Source: Oxalobacteraceae sp. CFBP 13730 (GTDB lineage: Bacteria > Pseudomonadota > Gammaproteobacteria > Burkholderiales > Burkholderiaceae_D). From it: a stretch of DNA of 64,000 nucleotides. The position numbers and the translations under genes are program-made. Positions 8,210 to 15,824 of the stretch are shown here, in pieces. The first letter of the stretch is position 1. Each line of letters begins with the position of its first letter. Where the stretch lies: positions 124,001 through 188,000 of the forward strand of contig JACYUQ010000001.1 in the NCBI GenBank assembly GCA_014841835.1, in the 5' to 3' direction. The notes below the pieces were generated by a model. It saw only the letters and a program-made list of their open reading frames with translations. It made no database searches and was not told where the DNA came from.

Positions 8210-8529
8210 GGGGTTCTCCGAAAGACGACCAAGCGAGCGTAGCATATGCCACCAAGAAATTTCCGGATTGAATTTGTTTTCATGAGGCACGTTTACAACA
8301 CAGCACTAGGCCTATGTCCGCATCTAGCCATGATCGTCACCAGCGCTCCGAGCCCGCTTTCAAACCGGCCTTTTCAAGCGCAAGACAAAACTGACCAAAC
8401 GCATTGCCAACTTACTGCTGTCACTACCGTGTAGTCACCCTCCTACGTCCATGCGGCGCCTTGCTCGGTTACGTATTTACGACTATTCGTATAGCATCGA
8501 ATGTTGACTAAAATTAAGGGCATTTCAGA
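8210..8529. other. Intergenic, divergent promoters expected
   Basis: 320 bases between the leftward 7784-8209 gene and the rightward receiver-like gene. It is clearly more AT-rich than its surroundings and contains no credible open frame. I see scattered AT-rich promoter-like hexamers near 8480-8510 but none good enough to name. Confidence 0.4.
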
Positions 8530-8964
8530 ATGAAAATTGCTCTCGTCGTCGAGGACGACCCGGTGCGCGCATCCACGCTTCAGATACACCTGAAGCTACT
8601 TGGCTACACCACATTTATTGCATCAACATCTGCTAGAGCGTTGAACATCGTCAAGGTATGCGATATTGACGTAATCCTGATCTCAGTTCCTACTCGCGCA
8701 AGTGAAAGACGGTCATTTGCCGGCGAACTTAAAAGCCTTCTGCGCACCGCAACCGTTGTCCTAATAACAGAGTGTGACGTTGTCCACTCTCACGCGAGAT
8801 CTCTTCGCTACTCTGGCCTCTCTGCCGTCCTGAGGGGCCCCGCCACCCTCCTGGCTATCTGGCGAGCTCTTGAGTTCGAACGAGACGGCTTTGGATGCCA
8901 TCCTGGTTGGGTCGACGCGAAGCAAGAGCGTCGCATACCACTGCAGATTTCTGCTGCTTACTGA
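8530..8964 (+). CDS. Stand-alone receiver-like protein lacking the phospho-acceptor Asp
   Basis: 144 residues. The start MKIALVVEDDPVRASTLQIH matches the first strand and acidic pair (E8, D9, D10) of response-regulator receiver domains, and the following segments fit the alternating alpha/beta pattern. At the phospho-acceptor position, DIDVILISVP, serine 52 stands where aspartate is expected, and the switch lysine region reads VLRGPA with arginine. It is thus a pseudo-receiver with no output domain. It is transcribed against the surrounding phage genes and is AT-richer than they are, which suggests a lysogen-expressed passenger gene. No partner kinase is encoded nearby. Confidence 0.65.
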   Translation: MKIALVVEDDPVRASTLQIHLKLLGYTTFIASTSARALNIVKVCDIDVILISVPTRASERRSFAGELKSLLRTATVVLITECDVVHSHARSLRYSGLSAVLRGPATLLAIWRALEFERDGFGCHPGWVDAKQERRIPLQISAAY

Positions 8965-9123
8965 CTGAATCTAGAGCTTGTATGTACCGATCCGTTGGTG
9001 CGATTTTTCCTATTGTGGCTATATCGTCAGAAATCAGTAAGATCCGCTTGCTGAGCATTCCACGGCGCCGATGCTCTGACCTCACGGTTCTCACGAAGGC
9101 GCGAACGTACCGATCCCTACTTG

Positions 9124-9483
9124 TCAAGTCAACTCTCTCATTTCGGTGATGACGATCCGCACCTGCCCACCGCGCACGACCTCGCGCCGGACCAGGTGGA
9201 GCTCATCAATCTGCTCGTCATCGATCCACACGCCGGCGGCGGTCAGCGCGTCCTGCAGCGACTTGGCACGGTTGTCGATGTCCTGCCGGCGCCGGTCGGC
9301 CGGGTAGATTGCAGCGAACAGCGACACGCGCCCGAGCAGCGGCTCGACCTGGGCGGCAGCGACGATCTCGGCCACGGCAGCGCGGAAGGCGATTCCCGCC
9401 GGCTTGATGTATCGCCCACCACGCGGGCGCTGGCCGTAGTAGTGGTTGATCGTTGGCGGGATAGGTAGGGTCAGGGTGATCAC
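9124..9483 (-). CDS. rusA: RusA-family Holliday junction resolvase
   Basis: 119 residues from a GTG at 9483 that overlaps the upstream stop as GTGA, with AAGGA eight bases before it. The N-terminus (V)ITLTLPIPPTINHYYG and the core RRQDIDNRAKSLQDALTAAG followed by VWIDDEQIDELHL are the RusA signature, including the D-x-D-N metal-binding residues and the downstream DD pair. RusA resolves Holliday junctions during phage recombination. It forms a nin-like block with the DUF1364 gene. Confidence 0.9.
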   Translation of the reverse strand: MITLTLPIPPTINHYYGQRPRGGRYIKPAGIAFRAAVAEIVAAAQVEPLLGRVSLFAAIYPADRRRQDIDNRAKSLQDALTAAGVWIDDEQIDELHLVRREVVRGGQVRIVITEMRELT

Positions 9484-9989
9484 GCGGCGATTCCTTCGAG
9501 CTTCAGTTGTTCCTGGGTGATGGCGACGGCGCGGTCGAACGTGTCGTCGAGCTGCTGGCGCGTCATCCAGCCTGGCAGCGGGCGTCGACCGTCGAGCACG
9601 TCGTGGCAGTCGCTGCAGCCGAAGCACGCGGCACTGTCCGGCGCCTTCAGGCCCATGCCCTTCCCGTCCGCCAGGCGGTTCGAGTGGCACAGCACCGTGG
9701 TGGCGGGGTCGCGGTTGCACACGCCCAGCAGCATCAGCGTGCAGTCGCGGCCGCGCGCGGCGCGCCGGGCCGGCGTCGACTTGGCGCGGGACTTCTTCAT
9801 CGGCTTGCGTGGCTTCGGTTCCCGCTTGAGCGGGAATGCAGCCTTGGCCTGCACGGCGGCCACGCGCAGCAGTCCAGCGCCAGCGGCTGGGGCCTTGAAG
9901 CCCGAGCCGCGCGCCATCGGCGTCTTGCGCGCCAGCGGCTTGCCCTGCTTGAGGGTGCCAGTGCGGGCGATGGGGGCTGATCGGATCAT
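9480..9989 (-). CDS. DUF1364 / YbcO-like nuclease-domain protein
   Basis: 169 residues. A long basic, Ala/Lys-rich N-terminus (about 1-80, with KPRKPMKKSRAKSTPARRAA) precedes the DUF1364 domain: RGRDCTLMLLGVCNRDPATT, HSNRLADGKGMGLKAPD and the C-x2-C-H cluster FGCSDCHDVLDGR. YbcO in lambdoid prophages has a beta-beta-alpha-metal fold and nuclease function is proposed. Position beside rusA matches the nin region. The basic N-terminal extension is longer than in E. coli YbcO. Confidence 0.85.
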   Translation of the reverse strand: MIRSAPIARTGTLKQGKPLARKTPMARGSGFKAPAAGAGLLRVAAVQAKAAFPLKREPKPRKPMKKSRAKSTPARRAARGRDCTLMLLGVCNRDPATTVLCHSNRLADGKGMGLKAPDSAACFGCSDCHDVLDGRRPLPGWMTRQQLDDTFDRAVAITQEQLKLEGIAA

Positions 9990-11029
9990 GACGCCTCCAT
10001 CACGGCTTCGATGAAGACGCGCGCCGCTTCGGCGTTGATCGCGTTGCCGTAGGCGCGCAGGCGTCCCACTCGGGCGGCAGCCCCATGAGCCAGCGGGAAT
10101 GTGCCGGGTTCAACTGGCCGCCACTTTCCATCCCGGCATCCGAGCCAGTCAGCATCGCGCCAGAAGCCGTTAGTCGGGCCGGCGAGTTCGGCACCCACGC
10201 CGATGCCTGCATTCCCAGGTCCGTGATCGTCGCCACCTTGCGCCCCATGTCCAGTTTGCGCTGCATGTGCGCTTCCGGCGTGCCGCCCGGCTGGTTCGCC
10301 GTTGGTGTGGCCCAGCCCGACAGGTGCCACGACACCACGTCCACCGTCTTCCGGCTGCTGTCGTTGTTGCCCGCCGCATTGTTGCCGTTCTGCGCTGGCG
10401 TACCCGCCATCGGCGTGGGCCAGCCGGCCAGGCACGACGCCGCTGCCAGATCCGGGCCGTGATTGCGCATCGCTTCCATCAAGCCGCCCTCGAACGTCCG
10501 AACGCCCTTGTCCGCGAGCGCTGCCGTTGGCGTCGGCCATCCAGTAGAGCCGGTCGCGGATATGCGGAGCACCGACGCCCGCAGACGGGAACGGGATCGC
10601 CCCGAACCGGTATCCCACGCCTTCCAGGTCATTTTGTACAAGGTCGATCCAAGGCTCGACGTCTTTACTCGCAACCTGCTCTCCAATGACGACTGCAGGG
10701 CGGCGCTGGCGGATGAAATGGTGGAATGCCGGCCATAGGTGCCGCTCGTCAGCAAACCCAGCTCCTTGGCCTGCCGCGCTGAAAGGTTGGCAGGGGCAGG
10801 AACCAGTCCAAACAGGTCGGTCATCTGGCCAGCCGGCGCGGCGAAGTGCCAGGGACCAAACGCCGATGCCGGCGAAGAAGTGGCACTGGGTGAAGTCCTG
10901 CAGGTCGGCGGGGTGTACATCCTCAATGCTCCTGGTATCGACCACGCCGGGGGCGATGTGGCCGGCCGCGATCAGGTTGCGCAGCCACTCGGCTGCATAT
11001 GGGTCAATTTCGTTGTAATAGGCGGTCAT
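9986..11029 (-). CDS. DNA (cytosine-5-)-methyltransferase
   Basis: 347 residues from ATG 11029, AGGAG eight bases upstream. C5-methyltransferase motifs are in order: motif [19 protein letters not shown] (about 49-66), motif [15 protein letters not shown] with catalytic Cys80, motif VI as VVIGEQVAS, motif [12 protein letters not shown], a Gly-rich variable region with repeated ADANG/AHADG/HTNG blocks, and motif X-like [14 protein letters not shown] near the C-terminus. It methylates cytosine in a short target, probably to shield phage DNA from host restriction. No partner endonuclease is visible. A second conserved-looking frame lies inside it (10000-10824). Confidence 0.93.
   Translation of the reverse strand: MTAYYNEIDPYAAEWLRNLIAAGHIAPGVVDTRSIEDVHPADLQDFTQCHFFAGIGVWSLALRRAGWPDDRPVWTGSCPCQPFSAAGQGAGFADERHLWPAFHHFIRQRRPAVVIGEQVASKDVEPWIDLVQNDLEGVGYRFGAIPFPSAGVGAPHIRDRLYWMADANGSARGQGRSDVRGRLDGSDAQSRPGSGSGVVPGRLAHADGGYASAERQQCGGQQRQQPEDGGRGVVAPVGLGHTNGEPAGRHAGSAHAAQTGHGAQGGDDHGPGNAGIGVGAELAGPTNGFWRDADWLGCRDGKWRPVEPGTFPLAHGAAARVGRLRAYGNAINAEAARVFIEAVMEAS
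10000..10824 (-). CDS. Overprinted frame inside the methyltransferase gene, phage-conserved in style
   Basis: A 274-codon frame on the same strand as the methyltransferase, shifted by one base, lies wholly within it. It begins [20 protein letters not shown], then [30 protein letters not shown], three GW(P/A)TPT-type repeats, and ends with [20 protein letters not shown] near the C-terminus. I recall this protein style from many tailed phages, where it is annotated as hypothetical or as a methyltransferase. No clear ribosome-binding site is present. Either it is a true overlapping gene or a passive echo of the conserved methyltransferase frame; sequence alone cannot decide. Confidence 0.45.
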   Translation of the reverse strand: MTDLFGLVPAPANLSARQAKELGLLTSGTYGRHSTISSASAALQSSLESRLRVKTSSLGSTLYKMTWKAWDTGSGRSRSRLRASVLRISATGSTGWPTPTAALADKGVRTFEGGLMEAMRNHGPDLAAASCLAGWPTPMAGTPAQNGNNAAGNNDSSRKTVDVVSWHLSGWATPTANQPGGTPEAHMQRKLDMGRKVATITDLGMQASAWVPNSPARLTASGAMLTGSDAGMESGGQLNPAHSRWLMGLPPEWDACAPTATRSTPKRRASSSKP

Positions 11030-11781
11030 GCCGTGTACTCCTGCTCTGCCAGCTCGCAGAAGAACGAGCAGGACGGCATCTTCTCGTTTCGGCGCACCGG
11101 CCCGGCCGGGATGTCGCGCAGCGAATAGCGCTCGTTGGTCTGGCGGTTGCGGAAGATGTGTGCGCCGGCGCCGATCTCGTCCTGCACCTGGGCCAGCTCT
11201 TCGAACTGCTCCGGGAAGTCCTCGCGGATTGCGCGCCAGTAGCCTTCGCCGCCCTTCACGCAGCCGATGCAATTAGCGTTGTCGTATCCCATGCGGTACA
11301 TCAGCGGCAGCTCGATGCCGGCGCGCTGGACCATGGCCTTGCAATCTTCCTTGCCCAGGCCTGCGTCGATTAGCGGCGCCAGCACCGGCCGATCAGGGTT
11401 GCGCTCACGGAAGTCGTCCAGGCGATCCGCTTCCTCGGCGGTGAAGCCGAACACCATCACGTCGCCCGGCTGTTTCCAGGTGTCGAGCAGCTTGCGCTTG
11501 AGCTGGGTGGTGCACGGCGCGCCGCGCGGCCCCTTCATGAACTGCCGGCGCCGGAACACTTCGACGGTGGATGCGCCGTACTGCTCATCGCGCAGCACGG
11601 TGACCTGACGGCCGAACCACGTTTCGCAATCAGCCAGGAAGCGGCGGTTGTCCTCGTGCTCCTGCTTGATGAAGGCGTTGATGATCTGCACATCGTGTGT
11701 TGCGCCATACTGGGCCAGCGCCAGCTTGGTGGCCACGGCCGACGCAGCGCCGCAGCTGAACTGACAAACGATTCTGCTCAT
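11026..11781 (-). CDS. Phosphoadenosine-phosphosulfate-reductase-like PP-loop protein
   Basis: 251 residues from ATG 11781 with GGAG five bases upstream. The N-terminus MSRIVCQFSCGAASAVATKL holds a PP-loop variant (SCGAASA where SGGxDS is usual). Later come GAPCTTQLKRKLLDTW, FGFTAEEADRLDDF, NCIGCVKGGEGYW and a C-terminal SCSFFC, so cysteines for a metal or Fe-S site are likely. Related phage proteins share the fold of PAPS reductase and of DndC, but the role in phages is unsettled; nucleotide or tRNA thiolation and DNA modification are all possible. It overlaps the methyltransferase start by ATGA, which suggests joint expression. Confidence 0.85.
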   Translation of the reverse strand: MSRIVCQFSCGAASAVATKLALAQYGATHDVQIINAFIKQEHEDNRRFLADCETWFGRQVTVLRDEQYGASTVEVFRRRQFMKGPRGAPCTTQLKRKLLDTWKQPGDVMVFGFTAEEADRLDDFRERNPDRPVLAPLIDAGLGKEDCKAMVQRAGIELPLMYRMGYDNANCIGCVKGGEGYWRAIREDFPEQFEELAQVQDEIGAGAHIFRNRQTNERYSLRDIPAGPVRRNEKMPSCSFFCELAEQEYTA

Positions 11782-11996
11782 GCTTTCTCCAAAACTTGTT
11801 GTTGTGCCTGCTGCTGCGCCACATACCGCGCACGCGGCGCCCGGTCGCGCGCTTCCTTGAACAGCACGCCGATCTGGCCGTCCCACGGGGTTGCGCGGTC
11901 CCATGCCGTGCACCAGCCATAGCCGGGCGCCAGGTCGGTGCGCAATGTCGCCTTGAAGCGCTCGCAGAAGGCGCAGGGGTCGTGGGCGGTGGTCAT
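11778..11996 (-). CDS. Small Cys-containing phage protein, 72 aa
   Basis: ATG at 11996 with CGGAG five bases upstream; its stop overlaps the start of the PP-loop gene as ATGA. The N-terminus MTTAHDPCAFCERFKATLRT has a CxxC that could bind metal, a third Cys follows in YGWCTAWD, and the C-terminus is a Gln/Ala-rich helix (YVAQQQAQQQVLEKA). Coupling to the PP-loop gene suggests a related job; no family recognised. Confidence 0.65.
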   Translation of the reverse strand: MTTAHDPCAFCERFKATLRTDLAPGYGWCTAWDRATPWDGQIGVLFKEARDRAPRARYVAQQQAQQQVLEKA

Positions 11997-12078
11997 GCGA
12001 ACTCCGATTCAGCGGATAGAGCATTGCCAAGCCACTTTGATGAGCCGACCTGACACTGAACCGCTTCGGTCATTTTTT

Positions 12079-12108
12079 CTGACAACCGCCGGTTAAAGGG
12101 CTTATAGT
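12079..12108 (+). promoter_or_regulatory. Sigma70-type promoter for the 12140 gene
   Basis: CTGACA at 12079-12084 and TATAGT at 12103-12108, separated by 18 bases, each five of six to consensus, about 30 bases upstream of the only rightward gene in this part of the leftward arm. Confidence 0.55.
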
Positions 12109-12139
12109 GTTGGTTAACAATTTCGTATGGGAAATGACA

Positions 12140-12406
12140 ATGAGTACATTCACACCAGACGAATCTGTCAATCCTTGGGATGAAGGCGACTATCGAATCT
12201 ACGGTTTGGCGGTGGTCGTGCCCGGCAATGGGTACCGACCTGCTTATTTGATCGAACGCGTTCGAGGCATCGCTAACCCGCCGAAGAAAGCTGCCCACTT
12301 GCAGGAAGTCGATGTGCATCCTTGCGCCACAGCGGAACTTGCGAGACTGATGGGCGTCTCGCATGGAGTCCAGCGAGTTCGCGAACGCGATCGCCTGGAG
12401 GCTTGA
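12140..12406 (+). CDS. Hypothetical protein on the opposite strand (moron-like)
   Basis: 88 residues from ATG 12140 (MSTFTPDESVNPWDEGDYRI). The protein has an LAVVVPGNGYRPAYLIERV beta-type stretch and a C-terminal TAELARLMGVSHGVQRVRER helix pair. It is convergent with the antirepressor gene (its stop is two bases from that gene's stop) and opposes the leftward operon, with its own promoter-like sequence at 12079-12108. Such placement is typical of lysogen-expressed passenger genes. An in-frame ATG at 12134 is an alternative start. Function unknown. Confidence 0.6.
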   Translation: MSTFTPDESVNPWDEGDYRIYGLAVVVPGNGYRPAYLIERVRGIANPPKKAAHLQEVDVHPCATAELARLMGVSHGVQRVRERDRLEA

Positions 12407-12408
12407 CG

Positions 12409-13162
12409 TCAGCATGCTGCCACCTCGGCACCCGCGCGCTGGCGCAGCGCTACCTGGTGCTTTGCCCACTCGCCCGCGATCCACGTCACACCCTTCGTTG
12501 TGAAGCGCGCAGCGTTGTAGGCGTGGCCGCTGACCTGCGCCGTGCCGGCCTTGACGCAGAAACGGCCGGCGTCGATGTGATGCGCGTGCGGGGTCCACTC
12601 CCGCTCCCAGCGGATACATGATCTTCTCGCTGTGCAGGAACCGACGGAATTCGGGTTCCTTCGCACCGAGCAGCTTGGCCACTTGGCGAAAGCTCTTCGT
12701 GCCGGTCGAGTCGGCATAACGCTCGACGAAGTCCAAGGCCGGCGCTGCAGCGGCGAGCTGGGCGGCCTGCGCGTCGATCACATCCTGCTGCTCGGCGGCC
12801 AGGCGCAGTGCGGCGGCGAACGACTGCGGGACGGCCAGCGCCAGCGACTGCGCTTCCAGCTCTTGCCAGCGGTCAACTAGGCGAGCGGTGAACTCGGGCG
12901 ACAGCTGCGCGACCACCACGTACGAATCGCGCTTGCCGATCCGGTATTGGCCGATGGCGCGCGGGCCGGGGCCGTCGCTCGAGACTTCCTCAAATTGAGG
13001 GAGTGTGATCGCGCCGCGCGCCGCCAAGGTTTCGACGGTCCGAAGCACGTTGTCGTGCCGCTTCTCGACCAGGTCGGCGATCTCGCGGCTCGACATCGTC
13101 GTTTCGGCAGCGCCAGGGTTTTGCAGGGTCAGCATGTTGCCTCCGGTGGTGTTCGTGGTCAT
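12409..13162 (-). pseudogene. Rha/KilAC phage antirepressor with a frameshift
   Basis: The N-terminal part holds the Rha regulatory domain (TTMSSREIADLVEKRHDNVL, about residues 21-40) and RKDSYVVVAQLSPEFTARLV-like text, and the middle is the start of the KilAC DNA-binding domain (LDFVERYADSTGTKSFRQVA). The C-terminal KilAC half continues in another frame with WTPHAHHIDAGRFCVKAGTA and ends in VALRQRAGAEVAAC at 12409. One extra G near 12604 breaks the frame; removing it would give MYPLGREWTPHAHHIDAGRF across the join. The gene is therefore disrupted, unless this is a sequencing error or a programmed shift. Antirepressors counteract CI in phage development. Confidence 0.8.
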
Positions 13163-14103
13163 GGGTTCGGTCCTTGGCGGCGCGCGGCCTCGGCGGCACG
13201 GATGCGGACGTCGTACTGCTCGTAGCTCTCGTCGGTGCCCTTCGGGTCCATGCCCTGCGGCTTGCGGACCTGGATCGGCGCGGCCGCCGGCTTGCCGTAC
13301 GCCTGGGCAGATGCCGCCGGCGGGTTCAGCAGCTCTTCGACGATTCGGGCCAGGTAGTTCGGCGGAATCTTGGCGACCGGCCCCTTCTGCTCGCGCGCCG
13401 TGGCGACTGCGGCATGCAGCACCGCCATCGGGACTTTCCTGGTCGACCAGTCCTGCACGGTCGGGTGCGTGAACGTCGCGTTGACGCCCAGCTTGCGGAG
13501 AGCGACCGACAGGATGACCGCAGGGTCAGTGCTTTCCGGCGAGTCTTCGCGAGGCGGCATTGCGGCAGCTCGTGGGTGGTCGGGTTCAGCAGGATCAGGA
13601 TCGACGACGACGACACCGGCGCCAGCCGCAGCGCTCGCGCTGTCGTCGTTGTTGTTCTCTTCTCTTCTCTCCTCTTCTCTAGGCGTGACTTGGTGTGACA
13701 TGGCGTGACCTGACGTGACGCCAGCATCAGAACCAGAGTTAGCCTTGTCACGCTCACGCTGCTGACGTTTGCGCTCGGTGCCCGTGTTGTCCACGCGCTC
13801 GCGCTTTGGCTGACGCTCTTCCCATCGGGTGACGCGGTCGCCATCCACCAATGCGCGGCCCTGCATCGCTTCCAGGATGCGCGCGGTGGTGCCGTCGTCG
13901 GCGCCGAGCAGGAAGTCGGTTGCCTCGCAGTCGATCGTGCCGAACAGGCCGCGTTCAGTGTTCGCGCTGGCCTGCTCGAGGATCAGTGCCCACACGGCAA
14001 TCACGTCACCGACGCGCGCAGAAGCCTTCCGTGCCACCAGGCCGAACTTCGGATCGTTCACGCTGCCGTGGTGCCAGCGGAACCAGTCGATACCGTTTGC
14101 CAT
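13159..14103 (-). CDS. Phage replication initiation protein, O-like
   Basis: 314 residues. The N-terminus MANGIDWFRWHHGSVNDPKF followed by a helix-turn-helix-like region (about 20-100: ASARVGDVIAVWALILEQAS) resembles phage replication proteins that bind the origin. A long low-complexity acidic and Ala/Pro-rich linker (120-200) leads to a C-terminal helical domain with PTVQDWSTRKVPMAVLHAAV. Length and three-part layout fit lambda O-type proteins. No helicase or DnaC-like loader gene is visible next to it, so it may recruit host DnaB directly. Stop overlaps the antirepressor start by ATGA. Confidence 0.7.
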   Translation of the reverse strand: MANGIDWFRWHHGSVNDPKFGLVARKASARVGDVIAVWALILEQASANTERGLFGTIDCEATDFLLGADDGTTARILEAMQGRALVDGDRVTRWEERQPKRERVDNTGTERKRQQRERDKANSGSDAGVTSGHAMSHQVTPREEERREENNNDDSASAAAGAGVVVVDPDPAEPDHPRAAAMPPREDSPESTDPAVILSVALRKLGVNATFTHPTVQDWSTRKVPMAVLHAAVATAREQKGPVAKIPPNYLARIVEELLNPPAASAQAYGKPAAAPIQVRKPQGMDPKGTDESYEQYDVRIRAAEAARRQGPNP

Positions 14104-14104
14104 A

Positions 14105-14386
14105 TCAGTGGCCCTTCTTGATCAATGGGATCTGGCGCGGATCGCTCTTGTCGATCACGTAGATCACCGCGCGGCGGCCTGGCAGCACCTGGTCGCAGTC
14201 CGGGTCACCAGCGTCGACAGCATTGGCAGCAGCGCGCACGCAAACGTCCGAGCGTTGACCGATGAACAGGCAGCCATCGCACTCGCCGAACACCGGCGCT
14301 TCGATCGCCTTGATGCGGATGTTGTCCGGATTGATGGGCGCGGCGGTGTCGCCTTCCCACTTCTCGCTGAGAATGTTGGTCGTCAT
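14105..14386 (-). CDS. Hypothetical phage protein, 93 aa
   Basis: ATG 14386 overlaps the upstream stop as ATGA and the gene ends one base before the O-like start. MTTNILSEKWEGDTAAPINP leads into FGECDGCLFIGQRSDVCVRA, a CxxC followed by a further Cys, and ends in PRQIPLIKKGH. The spaced cysteines suggest a small zinc site. No family recognised. Confidence 0.6.
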   Translation of the reverse strand: MTTNILSEKWEGDTAAPINPDNIRIKAIEAPVFGECDGCLFIGQRSDVCVRAAANAVDAGDPDCDQVLPGRRAVIYVIDKSDPRQIPLIKKGH

Positions 14387-14862
14387 GCAGCCACCATCGC
14401 AACGATGCAGTCGGCCTGGTGCCCGGTGCCCTGCTCCATGCGGCAGACCGTGCACACAGGCGCACTCTGCTGCGGCGCGCGGGGCTCGGCCACCGGTGCG
14501 CCGAACAGCGCGGTCACGAGCGGGTCGCGGCGGTCGATGGCCGGATAAGCGGAACTCAAGATGATGCGGCGCTCATCGGTGGCGCGGCGTCGCGGCAGGT
14601 CCTTCGCGCCGTACGAGGCTTGGCTCTCTGGCCTTGGACCCATCTGCCAATTGTTGACGAAGCCCCCGCGCTTGTCGTCATCAATGCGCGTGGCATGAAT
14701 CACACCCAACTGGCGCAAGTAGTCCAGGCGCGTCGAAACTTGATCCGACTTCAGGTTCAGGTGCTGGGCAATCTCGGCGGTGCGATGCAGGCCGGCGTCG
14801 ATGCAGTCGAGGATGGCGTTGCGCAGTTCCACGCTGCCGCGTTTCGGGATGAAGGTGATCAT
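14383..14862 (-). CDS. Winged-helix DNA-binding phage protein
   Basis: 159 residues. The first 60 residues (VELRNAILDCIDAGLHRTAE, then HLNLKSDQVSTRLDYLRQLG) read as a MarR/LexA-like winged helix with recognition helix around residue 40. A variable linker follows and the C-terminus has a CTVCRMEQGTGHQADC cysteine/histidine set. It lies between the YdaT-like and O-like genes, so an accessory replication or regulatory role is likely. Overlaps both neighbours by ATGA. Confidence 0.65.
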   Translation of the reverse strand: MITFIPKRGSVELRNAILDCIDAGLHRTAEIAQHLNLKSDQVSTRLDYLRQLGVIHATRIDDDKRGGFVNNWQMGPRPESQASYGAKDLPRRRATDERRIILSSAYPAIDRRDPLVTALFGAPVAEPRAPQQSAPVCTVCRMEQGTGHQADCIVAMVAA

Positions 14863-15428
14863 TGCTCGGCCCTCGCAGCACCGGCGCGCAGCGCGCGCTC
14901 AGCCTCGAATGCGGACTGGCGCACATCAGCCAGTTCCTTGCACGCCAGGTCGACAGCATCCTGCGGAGAGCCTGGGCCCACGCGCAGAATGGCCTGTGCA
15001 GCTTCGGCGCCTTCCTTGATGATGCTGCTGGCGTGCACGAGCGGATTGAAGGCTGGCGACTCTTGGCCCTCAGCGCTGCGCACTTCCAGGCCCATCGGGC
15101 GCAGGATTTCGCCTATGCACTGCAGGCGCAGGTCGATTGGCAGCGCGGCCAGGATCGATGGGATGAAGTTCGCCGGCAGCAGGTTCGTGTCCTTGCCTTC
15201 GTCGTCCAGCCAGCGGAACACGCGGTCGGCGTTGACCTTCTGACGCTGGAAGGCGTCGCGGGTCGTTGGCTCGAAGCGAATGTCGGTGACGACTGGGCCT
15301 TCCAGACGCTCGTGAGCGTCGACAATCTCCTGAACGACCGTCTCACGGCTCCAGCCCTCACGCTTGCGCCATTCAACGACCGCAGTCTTGATGGTGCCAA
15401 TCAGGGTTTTGTGCGAATCGTTGCGCAT
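14859..15428 (-). CDS. YdaT-like phage protein
   Basis: 189 residues. The N-terminal domain (IKTAVVEWRKREGWSRETVV, then FRWLDDEGKDTNLLPANFIP and SILAALPIDLRLQC) follows the pattern of the YdaT family (Pfam calls it a putative toxin), which in lambdoid prophages sits directly after the Cro-like ydaS and takes the position of cII. A C-terminal helical part of about 60 residues extends beyond the family core. Position as second gene of the leftward operon supports the assignment; the biochemical role is poorly defined in the literature, probably transcriptional control. Confidence 0.7.
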   Translation of the reverse strand: MRNDSHKTLIGTIKTAVVEWRKREGWSRETVVQEIVDAHERLEGPVVTDIRFEPTTRDAFQRQKVNADRVFRWLDDEGKDTNLLPANFIPSILAALPIDLRLQCIGEILRPMGLEVRSAEGQESPAFNPLVHASSIIKEGAEAAQAILRVGPGSPQDAVDLACKELADVRQSAFEAERALRAGAARAEQ

Positions 15429-15481
15429 GCTATTTCTTTCAAGCGGGGTTACTCTGTTGTCACTCCAACAGCAATCGGAAT

Positions 15482-15718
15482 TTATGACTGGGCGCGTGGC
15501 TTGCGCTGTGGCTTTGGGTCTTCGCCGAAAACTTCAGGATTGAGTTCATATCGGGTGACTTTCCCCGAGAAGCGAGTCTCGACTTCACGGCAGCGGTCGC
15601 TCGGGACAAAGCCCTGGGCAGCCCACTTTTGGATCGCCTGAGGCGTAAGGCCCAACATGCTGCCGAGCGCGGTTTGACTGCCAGCGAGGCGTATAGCTTT
15701 TGCAATTCCGGTTTCCAT
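15482..15718 (-). CDS. YdaS/Cro-like helix-turn-helix regulator
   Basis: 78 residues: METGIAKAIRLAGSQTALGS, then MLGLTPQAIQKWAAQGFVPS, a clear helix-turn-helix of the YdaS (Cro-superfamily) type. It is the first gene of the leftward operon, divergent from cI, the cro position. It presumably binds the operators at 15734-15815 to switch off cI and later its own promoter. The C-terminus is a short basic tail (PKPQRKPRAQS). Confidence 0.85.
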   Translation of the reverse strand: METGIAKAIRLAGSQTALGSMLGLTPQAIQKWAAQGFVPSDRCREVETRFSGKVTRYELNPEVFGEDPKPQRKPRAQS

Positions 15719-15733
15719 GATCGTGCCTAAGTT

Positions 15734-15815
15734 GTTGTCTACAACTGTAGGTTACAGCATCAGTGGTCCTATTACAACTTATATTTGCAGTGCTGCTTAC
15801 AACGTTTGCTTGTAA
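15734..15815. promoter_or_regulatory. cI-cro intergenic operators and leftward promoter (PR-like)
   Basis: Three inverted repeats lie here: GTTGTCTACAAC (15734-15745), CTGTAGGTTACAG (15745-15757) and TTACAACGTTTGCTTGTAA (15797-15815, TTACAA/TTGTAA arms). On the reverse strand TTGTAA (15777-15772) and TAACCT (15754-15749) are 17 bases apart and form the likely leftward promoter. A 19-base word ATTACAACTTATATTTGCA (15771-15789) recurs at 18439 with one change. These are the expected CI and Cro binding sites. Confidence 0.7.
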
Positions 15816-15824
15816 GATCGCTGT

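Noticed and set aside
8855..9127. Reverse-strand frame with KRILLISDDIATIG that looks like a second receiver start
   Set aside because: Only the first strand resembles a receiver; the rest does not continue the fold, it overlaps the 8530 gene in antisense, and no ribosome-binding site is seen.
11993..12408. Extension of the antirepressor frame beyond the KilAC domain down to 11993
   Set aside because: It arises only from the shifted frame after 12604 and covers the 12140-12406 gene in antisense; the true KilAC end is at 12409 in the other frame.
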